From: Bacteriovorax sp.
Lineage (GTDB): Bacteria; Bdellovibrionota; Bacteriovoracia; Bacteriovoracales; Bacteriovoracaceae
NCBI GenBank assembly: GCA_014377485.1
Contig: JACMPM010000020.1
Span: 17,975 to 81,974 of the forward strand
Direction: 5' to 3'
DNA length: 64,000 nt
The notes under the pieces were generated by a model. It did no database searches. It was not told where the DNA came from and saw only the letters and a list, made by a program, of their open reading frames with translations. How positions within the stretch are numbered: the first letter of the stretch is position 1; the number at the start of each line of letters is the position of its first letter. The translations under genes and the position numbers were made by a program. This document shows positions 16,264 to 24,800 of this stretch, in pieces.

Positions 16264-17547
16264 TCATGGTAAACTCACTGAAAATTCTGATGAAGGTGAA
16301 CTGTGAGAACCACTACTTCCACCTACCGGATTAAGAGATGAGTACCCAACAATTTTAAAATAAGTGGATCCTATTAATAAATTACTAAATGCAGTTGAAA
16401 TTGGAGCGCTCGGACCTGAGACATATGGTACATTTTTATAACTGGCAACCGCAGTGTTGATATTTGAAGTTGTACTATAATATACTCGATAACCACCACC
16501 TACTTTATTAACTGCAGTTTCTCGATTAGCTGTCCATGAGACATTTACTGGAGGAGAAGGACCAAAATAATTATAGCTCAATAACAAACCTGAACAAGAA
16601 CTGCTGCCTATGATGTTGGTTGAATAGGTATAAAAATTTGTAATTCCCGACCCAAGAGCAGAGCTCGGCACTACTACACTTGTGTCCCAAGCCAGGGCAC
16701 TTCCAACCTGAGTTGTACAAATTGGGTTAGTAAAAATTTTCACCGTATCACCATTAGCAACTCCTCCACTTACCGTTATTGATGGAGTAGAAACATAATT
16801 TGGAGATGATGTTGGATAGGCCAACACCATACTAGTGCCAGAAGTAGGTGTCACTCCTAGGTATTGATAACCGACAGAAAGAGATGAACATATGCTGGTT
16901 GCAGCTGCATTAGTGCTATTGGTGTAAAAAGAATATGTTCCCGGCGCTAAAGCAGAAGATGTTACCTGCACACTAGAACCTGTTGCACTGGCACTTCCCA
17001 CTAAAAGAGTACAACTAGAATTTTTATAAACTTTTACGACTTCTCCACTAACCACTCCACTTAATAATAATGTTGGAGTTGAATCAAAATCTGGTGAAAC
17101 CGAAGGTGAAAATAAAGCTATGGAGGTAGCAACTGTCGGTGCTACACCAAGGTAATTATAACTTAATAATAAAGCTGAACATGGACTAGTGCCGACTGCA
17201 TTTGTAGAATTAGTATAAAAATTATGAGTTCCAACAGTAAGTGGTGATATCGCAAAAATCTTCGACGAACTAGTCGCAACAGAACTGCTTATCAATCCAG
17301 TACAATTATCATTTGAAAAAATTTGAATCACTTCCCCGCTAATAACTCCACTTACTTGTACAGTAGGCATTGAAATAAAGTTTGGTGAAGTTCCAGGTGT
17401 CACAAGTGTAATAGAAGTTGCAACGGTAGGAAGAACTGGTTCATTACTAACTTTAGTCGTATTGATACCACCAGCAACTTTTTTAACTGCCAGCTTGCAA
17501 GAAGTAAAAAGAATTAACATGGGAAAAATAATTAAAAAGATTTTCAT
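16264..17547 (-). CDS. Repeat lipoprotein with Ig-like modules and a C-terminal FN3-like domain
   Basis: 427 residues. The lipobox LFTSC places the lipidated Cys at 17. Residues 41-137, 138-234 and 235-332 are three clear 97-residue repeats, each with the patterns SP.F.S.P, SG...GE, a single Cys mid-repeat (NC, SC, IC), NFYT.STN and a closing LSYNYLG. The repeats look like Ig-type beta sandwiches with an internal Cys pair. Residues 335-427 (VNVSWTANRETAV, YRVYYST) resemble fibronectin type III. It probably projects from the outer membrane as an adhesin or scaffold, and lies upstream of the subtilase in the same orientation. Confidence 0.72.
   Translation of the reverse strand: MKIFLIIFPMLILFTSCKLAVKKVAGGINTTKVSNEPVLPTVATSITLVTPGTSPNFISMPTVQVSGVISGEVIQIFSNDNCTGLISSSVATSSSKIFAISPLTVGTHNFYTNSTNAVGTSPCSALLLSYNYLGVAPTVATSIALFSPSVSPDFDSTPTLLLSGVVSGEVVKVYKNSSCTLLVGSASATGSSVQVTSSALAPGTYSFYTNSTNAAATSICSSLSVGYQYLGVTPTSGTSMVLAYPTSSPNYVSTPSITVSGGVANGDTVKIFTNPICTTQVGSALAWDTSVVVPSSALGSGITNFYTYSTNIIGSSSCSGLLLSYNYFGPSPPVNVSWTANRETAVNKVGGGYRVYYSTTSNINTAVASYKNVPYVSGPSAPISTAFSNLLIGSTYFKIVGYSSLNPVGGSSGSHSSPSSEFSVSLP
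16552..17427 (-). repeat. Three tandem 97-codon repeats within the lipoprotein gene
   Basis: Three head-to-tail protein repeats, residues 41-137, 138-234 and 235-332, are exactly or nearly equal in length and share start motif T(V/S)(A/G)TS and end motif Y(N/Q)Y(L/F)G. They are diverged at DNA level, so this is an old duplication. Confidence 0.75.
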
Positions 17548-17771
17548 TCCAAACTCTTATGGAATAATTCTTGAGAATTAAAAGCGATTGAGAAATTAAA
17601 TAAGATCATCAAGATCAAAATGTTAATCATAAATAATTATCGATTATCAAGCAGCACAGTCAAGATGGAATATTTGATACTTATTAATTTATAATCTTTA
17701 CACTTTATTGATATAGAACTTTTTTTTTAATGAAGATCCGCTGAAATACAGGCTATTTTTTGTCAAAAAAT

Positions 17772-18380
17772 CTATTCGTTCCAGCAGTATCCATAAGTCC
17801 GAGCTTCTTCTGCTCCACCATCGCGATGAACCATATAATAAGAAAGTAGATCACCATGTTTTCTTATGACGGCACTATTATAATAATTAAGTTGAACATA
17901 ATTAGTGCTGGAATCATTATCAAATGTAGTTGAATTACCCGACGATTGCCAGTGAGCATGACTTAAAAAATCTTGCAAATTATTTGAACCTGTAGTTGCC
18001 ACATCATCCGGATAAGCAGTCAGACTCATCCTATTGACGGTTTCATCAGGAGTGCCAGGAAACAGCGGGCCGTTAGGTGGAGTTCCCGGAATAACGAAAG
18101 TCTGTTGATAGAGGAATAATTTTGAATCGGAGATTGGCACAGGAGAATGCTCAACTGCAGTCGCACAGTGATTGTAAACGATCGCAGTGGTGTTGCTATC
18201 GAGATTCATAGTATTAATATCCCCCGGGGCAGCTGCAACTCCGTCATCTCTTGAGTGGAATTCGGCGAGGATTACAAAAGGAGTTAAACCCGATTTTTGA
18301 TTCAATAATTTTTGGACTTCGTTTTGGGCGAAAGATTGAGTTGAGAGAATCAGCAAAAGAAAAAATAATATAACTTTCAT
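17772..18380 (-). CDS. Exported hypothetical protein, 202 residues
   Basis: A signal peptide covers about residues 1-18 (MKVILFFLLLILSTQSFAQ). The mature protein contains HSRDDGVAAAPGD, YNHCATAVEHS, a Pro/Gly-rich segment (VIPGTPPNGPLFPGTP) and a C-terminal part with HREGGAEE-like residues (VHRDGGAEEARTYGYCWNE). Two cysteines could form one disulfide. A clear sigma-70-type promoter lies upstream and AAGGAG precedes the ATG. It stands alone between the repeat lipoprotein and the CrtI-like gene. I do not recognise the family. Confidence 0.65.
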   Translation of the reverse strand: MKVILFFLLLILSTQSFAQNEVQKLLNQKSGLTPFVILAEFHSRDDGVAAAPGDINTMNLDSNTTAIVYNHCATAVEHSPVPISDSKLFLYQQTFVIPGTPPNGPLFPGTPDETVNRMSLTAYPDDVATTGSNNLQDFLSHAHWQSSGNSTTFDNDSSTNYVQLNYYNSAVIRKHGDLLSYYMVHRDGGAEEARTYGYCWNE

Positions 18381-18423
18381 AAAATCTCCTTAAAAACTTA
18401 AATGAATGATCCTTATAAAAATG

Positions 18424-18453
18424 ATTATAGTTAAATTAGATCATCTTTTTCAA
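18424..18453 (-). promoter_or_regulatory. Sigma-70-type promoter for the exported protein gene
   Basis: On the minus strand TTGAAA (18448-18453) and TATAAT (18424-18429) are separated by 18 bases. The start codon is about 44 bases downstream. This is the clearest housekeeping-type promoter seen in the window. Confidence 0.6.
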
Positions 18454-18534
18454 AATTTGCAACTTGGATCAACTACCTCCTTGAAATGGAGATATGTAAT
18501 GTATGGATTGAATTTTGTGGATTCCAGACTAATT

Positions 18535-19983
18535 CTACTTCGCTGCTGATTTTTCCAACCGACTCAAGTAATTATCAACTTCATGCGCTTGAATAACACC
18601 ATAATTAGCGGCCCCTAACCAGCCCGACATAATGATTCCAACTGATCCCGCATGAAAAAGACCATCAATCTCTTTGTGTATATTCATGGAGATATCTAGG
18701 CCTTCAAATTTCGTCCCGAAGCTCGCTCCTTTTTCATGAAGAGTATAGCGCTGAACTGTGAGAGGTGTTGCCGCATCGACGTAATCAATTTTTGCCCGTA
18801 CACCAGGAATGATTTTTTCAAGACCTGCGAGGGCCCGTTCAATGACGTATTGTTTTTGTTTTTGGTAATCTTCTTCATTCAAATTAATCCAATCTTCGAA
18901 GCGGGCGTTTGAAGAAGAGACAACTGCGTATTTAGGATCGAGATGAGGTCTGGTGTCTGGGTAGTAGACAGAAAAAGTTTGGCTTCCAACTTTTGGTGAT
19001 AAAATAAGATCTGTAGAAAAAATTTTATCTTCGCTGGTAAAAACTAAATCGCCAACATAGGGAATACTCTCCCCTGCTCTTATCCCCATATAGACTTGGC
19101 ATGATGAGGTGTTTAAACGAACAGCATCTGCTTTTTTAACAAATTCAGGTGAGAAAAATTCATCGCCAACCATTTTATGAACGGTAGCTTTTAAATTAGA
19201 ATTTGAAACGACTGATTTAGAATGAATGGTATGGCCTTTGACCAAGACACCGTTAACTTTATTATCGTTGACTAAAATTTTTTCTACTCTTGCTTGCATT
19301 TGAATATCGACACCATTTTTGATCAACTCATCTCTCATCATGGTGATCATCATGTCAGTTCCACCCTGAAAGATATAAACACCTTTGCTCATGAAATTAG
19401 AAAAAACAATTCCATAAGAAATGGCAGGGTCTTCAAGATTTGATCCGTTAGCATAAACAATCGGTTCTAGTAAAAAACGAGTGATGTCGTTTCTGCCGGG
19501 AAAATATTTTTCGAACAACTCTCTATTAGTCATTTTAGAGTTATCGTAGAAATTCATATTGGTGAGTTCATCAAAAAAAGCCTGCACTGTCTCGAGAGTC
19601 ACACCGAAAATATCTGTGAGTACTTTGATGAAATGCTCTTTAGTGAAATCCGTTTCGACTTCAAACTGAGGATTAATATAGCGAACTGATTTTAATTGGT
19701 GAATGCGTTCTGCGATTTCTCGACTCCAGTATTTTCGACAAGTCTTGATCATACCGACCGGAAAGCCATGAAGAGAAACATCAAAAATGTGTTCTTCATT
19801 TGTAGAATCTATTTTTCTTTTAAACCAAGTGGCAAAGCCACCCAATTTATTGTGGGATTCTAAGAGAAGTACAGAACGTCCATCGCGTGCCATTTTATTT
19901 GCGAGAGTCATGCCGGCCAGACCTGCACCTACCACAATGACATCATATGAATTTGAAATTTTTTCTTTAGATGAATAAAGCAT
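18535..19983 (-). CDS. Second CrtI-like FAD-dependent oxidoreductase
   Basis: 482 residues of the phytoene desaturase / carotene isomerase / retinol saturase superfamily. FAD-binding is shown by VVGAGLAGMTLANKMA, then VLLLESHNKLGGFATWF and FDVSLHGFP. The C-terminal loop GLFHAGSVGIIMSGWLGAANYG completes the flavin site. It shares the domain order and the DVxLH segment with the flavoprotein at 3318-4718. It is the third gene of an operon after the COG2509-type flavoprotein and the NxxGxxAF protein (two-base gap). It could act with the olefin/fatty-acid genes on polyunsaturated chains, but that is inference from family and proximity. Confidence 0.78.
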   Translation of the reverse strand: MLYSSKEKISNSYDVIVVGAGLAGMTLANKMARDGRSVLLLESHNKLGGFATWFKRKIDSTNEEHIFDVSLHGFPVGMIKTCRKYWSREIAERIHQLKSVRYINPQFEVETDFTKEHFIKVLTDIFGVTLETVQAFFDELTNMNFYDNSKMTNRELFEKYFPGRNDITRFLLEPIVYANGSNLEDPAISYGIVFSNFMSKGVYIFQGGTDMMITMMRDELIKNGVDIQMQARVEKILVNDNKVNGVLVKGHTIHSKSVVSNSNLKATVHKMVGDEFFSPEFVKKADAVRLNTSSCQVYMGIRAGESIPYVGDLVFTSEDKIFSTDLILSPKVGSQTFSVYYPDTRPHLDPKYAVVSSSNARFEDWINLNEEDYQKQKQYVIERALAGLEKIIPGVRAKIDYVDAATPLTVQRYTLHEKGASFGTKFEGLDISMNIHKEIDGLFHAGSVGIIMSGWLGAANYGVIQAHEVDNYLSRLEKSAAK

Positions 19984-19985
19984 AA

Positions 19986-21218
19986 TTAATTTTTAGGTTT
20001 GATTTTATAAACAGCAGAGCCTAATTCTTTATCGTCTTTTGATACGATCAAACAATAAAAAACAATCTCGCCTTGATCATTCATATCAACTTCACCACCA
20101 AAACCCGGGTAGTTTGGGTTAGATAAAATACTCCCAACTCCAAGATCAGTTATAATCTCATCGCCTTCGCCTATAATTCTTTTAACAGTTGTTCCATCAG
20201 CAAGATAGAGTCCCCGTTTTCCACTATTGTCTTTTGCGCGAAAAAGAACTACACCTTGGTCATTAATTTTGGGAGCAAACATTTCAATTTCTGAAATATC
20301 GTTTTTTCCTTCGATCGCAATATTAGTTAAGACACTGTCTTTTGAAATAACGATTGTTTTCTTAGAGTCAACAAGAACTCCCATGAATGCCACCATTCCA
20401 TGTTTTGATAATGAAACTGAATTTCCGAAACTAATAAACTTAGAATGTAAATCACTGTCTTGGTCGCGGGCGATGGTAATAACTTTCATTCCTGGAACTT
20501 TTGGATCAGTTGATGGAGTTAACATTAAAATAGAATCGGGATTACTTTCATCCCATTGTCCTCTTTCGCCTATGCGCGCTTTAAAAGCAATCTGACCGAT
20601 TTCATTAACTGATGGTCGAAAAAGGTAAGAAGATTTAATTCCTAAACTCTCCACTCCTTCAGCAAGTATTTTATTCAGCTTTGTTCCACTCCACTCGAAA
20701 AAAATGCGGTCGTTATTATCATCTGTGGCGCGGAAATAAATATGATTGTTATTGAGGACCTGGGGATAAGTATAATACTGAATTGGTAAATTATCCGGAC
20801 TTAAAACTTGAGAAGCTTCAAGAGTTTTTGTGTCGTAAAGAAATAATCCATCCGTCACACCTTCATCAAATAAATTAAAAGCAATTTTTCCAGAGTCACT
20901 TAGAGATGGATCAGTTAAGAAGCGCTCTTCAGGAGCGGTATACACAATTTTTCCGGCCGTATCTTCTGCAGTCTTAACCCATAAGACTTGATTGTTTTCA
21001 CCTTCGACTGCAACGATTTTGAAGGCCACGTCACCACGGTTATTGATTACCGGTGAAGTATTATTTAAAAAACTCATCGGAGGAATATTATAACCATCGT
21101 TAATATTAGCTCGAGCTAAAATTTCGGGTGCATTATAATCTGCAATGGACGCGTAAACAGAAGTATGAATAATTAATACAAATAAACTTAAAACACATTT
21201 CGACTTTATAAAATTCAT
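19986..21218 (-). CDS. Exported NxxGxxAF-repeat protein
   Basis: 410 residues with a signal peptide of about 24 residues. The mature chain carries repeated units of the NxxGxxAF type: NNRGDVAF, SDSGKIAF, NEIGQIAF, SKHGMVAF, NDQGVVLF and NDQGEIVF, spaced by roughly 50-70 residues. This suggests a beta-propeller-like repeat domain and matches the known NxxGxxAF repeat class of exported proteins. No C-terminal sorting signal is seen, so it may be periplasmic or secreted. Its start overlaps the end of the COG2509-type gene by four bases (ATGA), and its stop is two bases before the CrtI-like gene, so the three are made together. Function of the repeat class is unknown. Confidence 0.75.
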   Translation of the reverse strand: MNFIKSKCVLSLFVLIIHTSVYASIADYNAPEILARANINDGYNIPPMSFLNNTSPVINNRGDVAFKIVAVEGENNQVLWVKTAEDTAGKIVYTAPEERFLTDPSLSDSGKIAFNLFDEGVTDGLFLYDTKTLEASQVLSPDNLPIQYYTYPQVLNNNHIYFRATDDNNDRIFFEWSGTKLNKILAEGVESLGIKSSYLFRPSVNEIGQIAFKARIGERGQWDESNPDSILMLTPSTDPKVPGMKVITIARDQDSDLHSKFISFGNSVSLSKHGMVAFMGVLVDSKKTIVISKDSVLTNIAIEGKNDISEIEMFAPKINDQGVVLFRAKDNSGKRGLYLADGTTVKRIIGEGDEIITDLGVGSILSNPNYPGFGGEVDMNDQGEIVFYCLIVSKDDKELGSAVYKIKPKN

Positions 21219-22774
21219 TGGTCAAATCCTTTTTCTTTTTTAATAAGAGACATCGCGATTTTTACACCGTCAACGGCCGCAGAGGTAATTCCTCCAGCGT
21301 GACCGGCACCTTCACCACAAGGGTATAATCCTTGATGGCTTGTAGACTCCAGAGTCTCTTTATCACGCAATATTGTTACAGGTGAACTTGTTCTGGTTTC
21401 GGGAGCTATCAAAAGCGCCTTATCAGAAACAAAGCCTTTTAAACTTTCGTCAAATTTTAGCAGAGCATTCTCTAAATGTTTAGTCACAAAAGAAGGTAAA
21501 ATTTCTCGGATAGATGTTTTGACTAGACCTGACGGGGTAGACGTTTTAATCACGCCGCTGTTTGGAGAAATTCTATTTTCCATAAACTCTTTTAAAGTCT
21601 GGGCCGGAAGCTCTCTTCCTGTCGCATTTTGCTTGGAAGCCTCATAGGCTTTTTGCTCGATTCCATGTTGAAAATCAAGACCGGCCAGAAGATTGATTCC
21701 ATCAAAATCACTTCCCGCTTTTACACTAACCACCAGCGCCGCATTGGACCACCGTGAATTTCTGGCATAATTACTCATCCCATTGACCGCAATTCCCTGG
21801 GCCTCTGTTCCGGAAGACAGCACGTATCCACCAGGGCACATACAAAAACTATAAGTTCCTTTTTTGGTTTGTTCGTCTTCATAACTTAAACGATATCTAG
21901 CAGCACCTAGTTCAAGTCCCGCAAATTTTCCGTATTGGATTTGATCTATAAGTTCTCTAGGATGCTCGATTCGCACGCCCACCGCAAAATCTTTTTGCTT
22001 CATCTCCACACCCATGTCATGAAGGTGGTGGTAAATTTCTTTGGCCGAATGTCCGGTGGCCAAAACTATGTATTTAGAAAAAAGTTTTTCGCCGTTGTTT
22101 AATTCGACTCCAATGACCTTGCCGTTCTCAGTAATTAAGCGATCAACTCGGGTATTATAACGAACATCTGTTCCTTTTGAACGCAGATACTCCGTCATTT
22201 GATTAATGAGCCCACGAATTTTGTTAGAACCTAAATGGGGATTTGAAATATACGCTGTTTCTTTAGGTGCGCCAAAATCCACAAAACGATTCATTACATA
22301 TTGAACATATGGCGATTTGATTCTAGTAATCAATTTTCCATCTGAAAATAAACCGGCACCGCCTTCACCATAACAAACATTATTTTCGGAATCGAATATT
22401 CCGTAACGCCAAAACTTTGCAATATGTAACATGCGGGTATGAGCACGATCTCCTCTTTCGATCACAATCGAGGCCACTCCGAAATCAGCTAACCGAAGGG
22501 CGCAAAATAATCCACCTGGTCCTCCTCCAATGATAATTGGGGGTTCAGAGAAAGATCCTACGTTCGTAAAAACCTCTTGAGCAGCTTCGAATTGCTCACC
22601 CTTCAGCAATATTTCAATATTATATGTGTAGCGGGGAACTTTTCCACGGTTGGCACCCCTGGCATCGAGGGCTTGATTTAAAATGCGATAGTCCGTCATC
22701 TCCGGATAATTTTTTTCCAGATGGGTGTCTACGTCATCATTGAAATCGAGTGTAAATTGAACTTTTTTTGTCAT
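21215..22774 (-). CDS. COG2509-type FAD-dependent oxidoreductase
   Basis: 519 residues. A short N-terminal domain (about 1-80) with FTLDFNDDVDTHLEKNYPEM is followed by a Rossmann FAD motif IIGGGPGGLFCALRLADFG at about 96-114. YGEGGAGLFSDGKL and the C-terminal GLYPCGEGAGHAGGITSAAVDGV are typical of the uncharacterised FAD-dependent dehydrogenase group COG2509. The C-terminal stretch ETRTSSPVTILRD is also shared with that group. Probably cytoplasmic. It is first of a three-gene operon and divergent from cinA. The true substrate is unknown for the family. Confidence 0.82.
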   Translation of the reverse strand: MTKKVQFTLDFNDDVDTHLEKNYPEMTDYRILNQALDARGANRGKVPRYTYNIEILLKGEQFEAAQEVFTNVGSFSEPPIIIGGGPGGLFCALRLADFGVASIVIERGDRAHTRMLHIAKFWRYGIFDSENNVCYGEGGAGLFSDGKLITRIKSPYVQYVMNRFVDFGAPKETAYISNPHLGSNKIRGLINQMTEYLRSKGTDVRYNTRVDRLITENGKVIGVELNNGEKLFSKYIVLATGHSAKEIYHHLHDMGVEMKQKDFAVGVRIEHPRELIDQIQYGKFAGLELGAARYRLSYEDEQTKKGTYSFCMCPGGYVLSSGTEAQGIAVNGMSNYARNSRWSNAALVVSVKAGSDFDGINLLAGLDFQHGIEQKAYEASKQNATGRELPAQTLKEFMENRISPNSGVIKTSTPSGLVKTSIREILPSFVTKHLENALLKFDESLKGFVSDKALLIAPETRTSSPVTILRDKETLESTSHQGLYPCGEGAGHAGGITSAAVDGVKIAMSLIKKEKGFDQ

Positions 22775-22859
22775 AGCTTTGTCTTAAATAATCTAAGTTT
22801 GAAGTTTAACTAATTTGTGACAAAATTCATAGCACTATACTCTAGAAGTAGGTTTAAAA

Positions 22860-24152
22860 ATGTCTGACCAAAATGCATCTATTAGAAAAAATTTAAAAGT
22901 CTCAATGATTGTTATTGGAGATGAAATTCTCAATGGAAGAACGACTGATTTAAACGGTAGCTGGCTCGCCAAATACCTTTTTAAAATGGGATTGGAGTTT
23001 AAAGCATTGCGCTTTATTCACGATGATATTGATGAAATTAATCAGGCCTTAAGCGCTTCATTAGATGAAAGTGATATTGTCATAACCTCTGGTGGAATTG
23101 GCCCGACATTAGATGATAAGACTAAAAATACTCTGGCCAATTTTTTTCAGAAAAAAATAATTGAACGGCAAGATGTTGCAGACATTGTAACAAATAATTA
23201 TATCCAGTTTGGAAGGTCATGGCTTCCTTCTCAAAATCATTATCATTTTTTTCCAGAAGATTTTATTGCAACTAATAACCCAAGAGGCTTGGCACCGGGA
23301 ATCGTTTATTTTGAGAAATCTCGAAATAAACTAATGATGGCCGGACCTGGAGTACCCAGAGAATTTACTGAAATAGTTGAAAAAGAATTTTTTCCACTAA
23401 TTAAAAAATATTTTAGTGATCGCTTCCAGGAAAATTATCAAACAGTTCTTCGCACGATAGGAGTTGCAGAAGAAACAATATTTTTTGAACTCTGCCCGAC
23501 GCTTTGGACTGAATTAGAAAAATTTGGAAAAGTTAGCTCGCTTCCTCACACTATTGGAATAGATATAGTAATCAGCTACCACGGCAATCTGAACGAACAT
23601 GAAAAAACACGAGCTGATATACAAAAATTAGTACAAAATTCTGCTCTTGCTAAACACGTATGGCAATATGGAAATAAGCCTCTTAATGAAATGGTCTTAG
23701 AGTTAGCAATTCAAAAAAAGGTGACATTTTCACTCGCCGAATCTTGCACCGGTGGATTAGTTGCTTCAAAAATTACTGATCTCTCCGGATCATCTTCTGT
23801 CTTTATGGGGGGAGTTGTGACTTATGCAAACGAAACTAAAATTGATTTATTAGGAGTGAAACCAAAAACTATTGAGGATTTCGGTGCCGTGAGTATCGAA
23901 GTAGCAACAGAAATGGCGGCCGGTGCCATCCTTAAATTTAAAACAGACTATGCTGTTTCCATTACGGGAATAGCCGGACCGACAGGAGCAACTGCTGATA
24001 AACCGCTGGGTACTGTAATTATAGGATTTGCAACAAAAAATAAAACTCAAGCCCGAAGATTTTTATTTCCTGGAGATCGCATTAGAAGAAAAGAACGCTT
24101 TTCTGATATGGCATTAATGACATTATTAAAATTGATGAATGATGAAATTTAA
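22860..24152 (+). CDS. cinA: CinA, nicotinamide-nucleotide amidase / competence-damage protein
   Basis: 430 residues with two domains. The N-terminal MoaB-like domain (about 12-185) includes IGDEILNGRTTDLNGSWLAK and SGGIGPTLDDKTKN. The C-terminal PncC-type amidase domain (about 270-425) includes LAESCTGGLVASKITDLSGSS, VTYANETKIDLLGV and ITGIAGPTGATADKPLGTV. The enzyme recycles pyridine nucleotide breakdown products by deamidating NMN. Full length for the family. It is transcribed away from the COG2509-type gene and its last base abuts the convergent small gene. recA, a common neighbour, is absent here. Confidence 0.93.
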   Translation: MSDQNASIRKNLKVSMIVIGDEILNGRTTDLNGSWLAKYLFKMGLEFKALRFIHDDIDEINQALSASLDESDIVITSGGIGPTLDDKTKNTLANFFQKKIIERQDVADIVTNNYIQFGRSWLPSQNHYHFFPEDFIATNNPRGLAPGIVYFEKSRNKLMMAGPGVPREFTEIVEKEFFPLIKKYFSDRFQENYQTVLRTIGVAEETIFFELCPTLWTELEKFGKVSSLPHTIGIDIVISYHGNLNEHEKTRADIQKLVQNSALAKHVWQYGNKPLNEMVLELAIQKKVTFSLAESCTGGLVASKITDLSGSSSVFMGGVVTYANETKIDLLGVKPKTIEDFGAVSIEVATEMAAGAILKFKTDYAVSITGIAGPTGATADKPLGTVIIGFATKNKTQARRFLFPGDRIRRKERFSDMALMTLLKLMNDEI

Positions 24153-24455
24153 TTAACGATCAAGTAATCTTTTACTTTTTACTTCTGCGATCGCACGAGT
24201 TTTAAGATTTTCGAGATCATTATCTTTCAAACTGGCTATTTCGCGTTTTGCTTTTGAGCCTTCCTCAGCTGTGATTCGTCCACTTACTACCATTTTATCA
24301 AGCATGCTCTCAACTTGTTTTTTCTCTAAACGAATTGATCCCATCATTTGTTCCATATTTTTGTATTCTGTCTCAACCTGGTCGTCTGCAATTGTTAGAG
24401 AGCTAAAACTAATCATTACAAGAACAGACAGAAGAGAATACAAATTTAATTTCAT
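24153..24455 (-). CDS. Small exported helical protein, 100 residues
   Basis: Residues 1-23 form a signal peptide (MKLNLYSLLSVLVMISFSSLTIADD). The remaining ~76 residues are charged and helical (KNMEQMMGSIRLEKKQVESML, GRITAEEGSKAKREIASLK), likely a short coiled coil in the periplasm. The segment SGRITAEEGSKAKREI resembles the short helical hairpins of SHOCT-like motifs, but only loosely. A sigma-28-type promoter lies upstream, shared in type with the adjacent divergent giant lipoprotein. The family is not recognised. Confidence 0.65.
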   Translation of the reverse strand: MKLNLYSLLSVLVMISFSSLTIADDQVETEYKNMEQMMGSIRLEKKQVESMLDKMVVSGRITAEEGSKAKREIASLKDNDLENLKTRAIAEVKSKRLLDR

Positions 24456-24497
24456 GGTTCTTCCTCAAAAATATTATAGCCCGAAGATCTATTCAGA

Positions 24498-24525
24498 TTA
24501 TCGGGGCTCAGTCCTATTATCTTGA
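24498..24525 (-). promoter_or_regulatory. Sigma-28-type promoter for the 100-residue exported protein
   Basis: On the minus strand CTCAAG (TCAA at 24522-24525) and CCCGATAA (24498-24505) are separated by 16 bases, close to the motility-sigma consensus. Confidence 0.55.
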
Positions 24526-24726
24526 GTTATTTCATCGGATAACTGTTTAAAGGTCGTATTCTCAAGGAGTTCGAAGAATATTTTAAAACCGCTTTAAAAT
24601 CGCTGAAGCCTGTAAAAATGGGCAGATGATCTCTATCACTGCCAACTCACAAACGCTCTAAGACTATGAAACCCATAAGCTAGTGATTATAAAATCTAAC
24701 TAGACCCATCAAGTATTAAAATAAAA

Positions 24727-24753
24727 TCAATCAAAGACTTGAAATGCCGATAA
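24727..24753 (+). promoter_or_regulatory. Near-perfect sigma-28-type promoter for the giant lipoprotein
   Basis: TCAA (24727-24730), 15 bases, then a perfect GCCGATAA (24746-24753). The -10 element overlaps an ATG at 24744, so a start there would lie upstream of the transcript; this supports translation from 24801. Confidence 0.7.
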
Positions 24754-24800
24754 ATAAAAGGCCTGAAAGAATTAGGACTGCAATTTTAAAAAAGGAAGTA

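Larger units (their letters stand above)
24456..24800. other. Intergenic region with divergent sigma-28-type promoters
   Basis: This 345-base gap between the small exported gene and the giant lipoprotein holds no convincing gene. It carries one sigma-28-type promoter on each strand, pointing outward (24498-24525 minus, 24727-24753 plus). Nothing else in it is recognisable; no tRNA or riboswitch signature was seen. Confidence 0.55.

Noticed and set aside
24744..24800. Longer start of the giant lipoprotein at the ATG at 24744
   Set aside because: That ATG overlaps the -10 element of a near-perfect sigma-28-type promoter, so it is probably upstream of the transcript; 24801 has AAAGGAAG and a clean lipoprotein signal.
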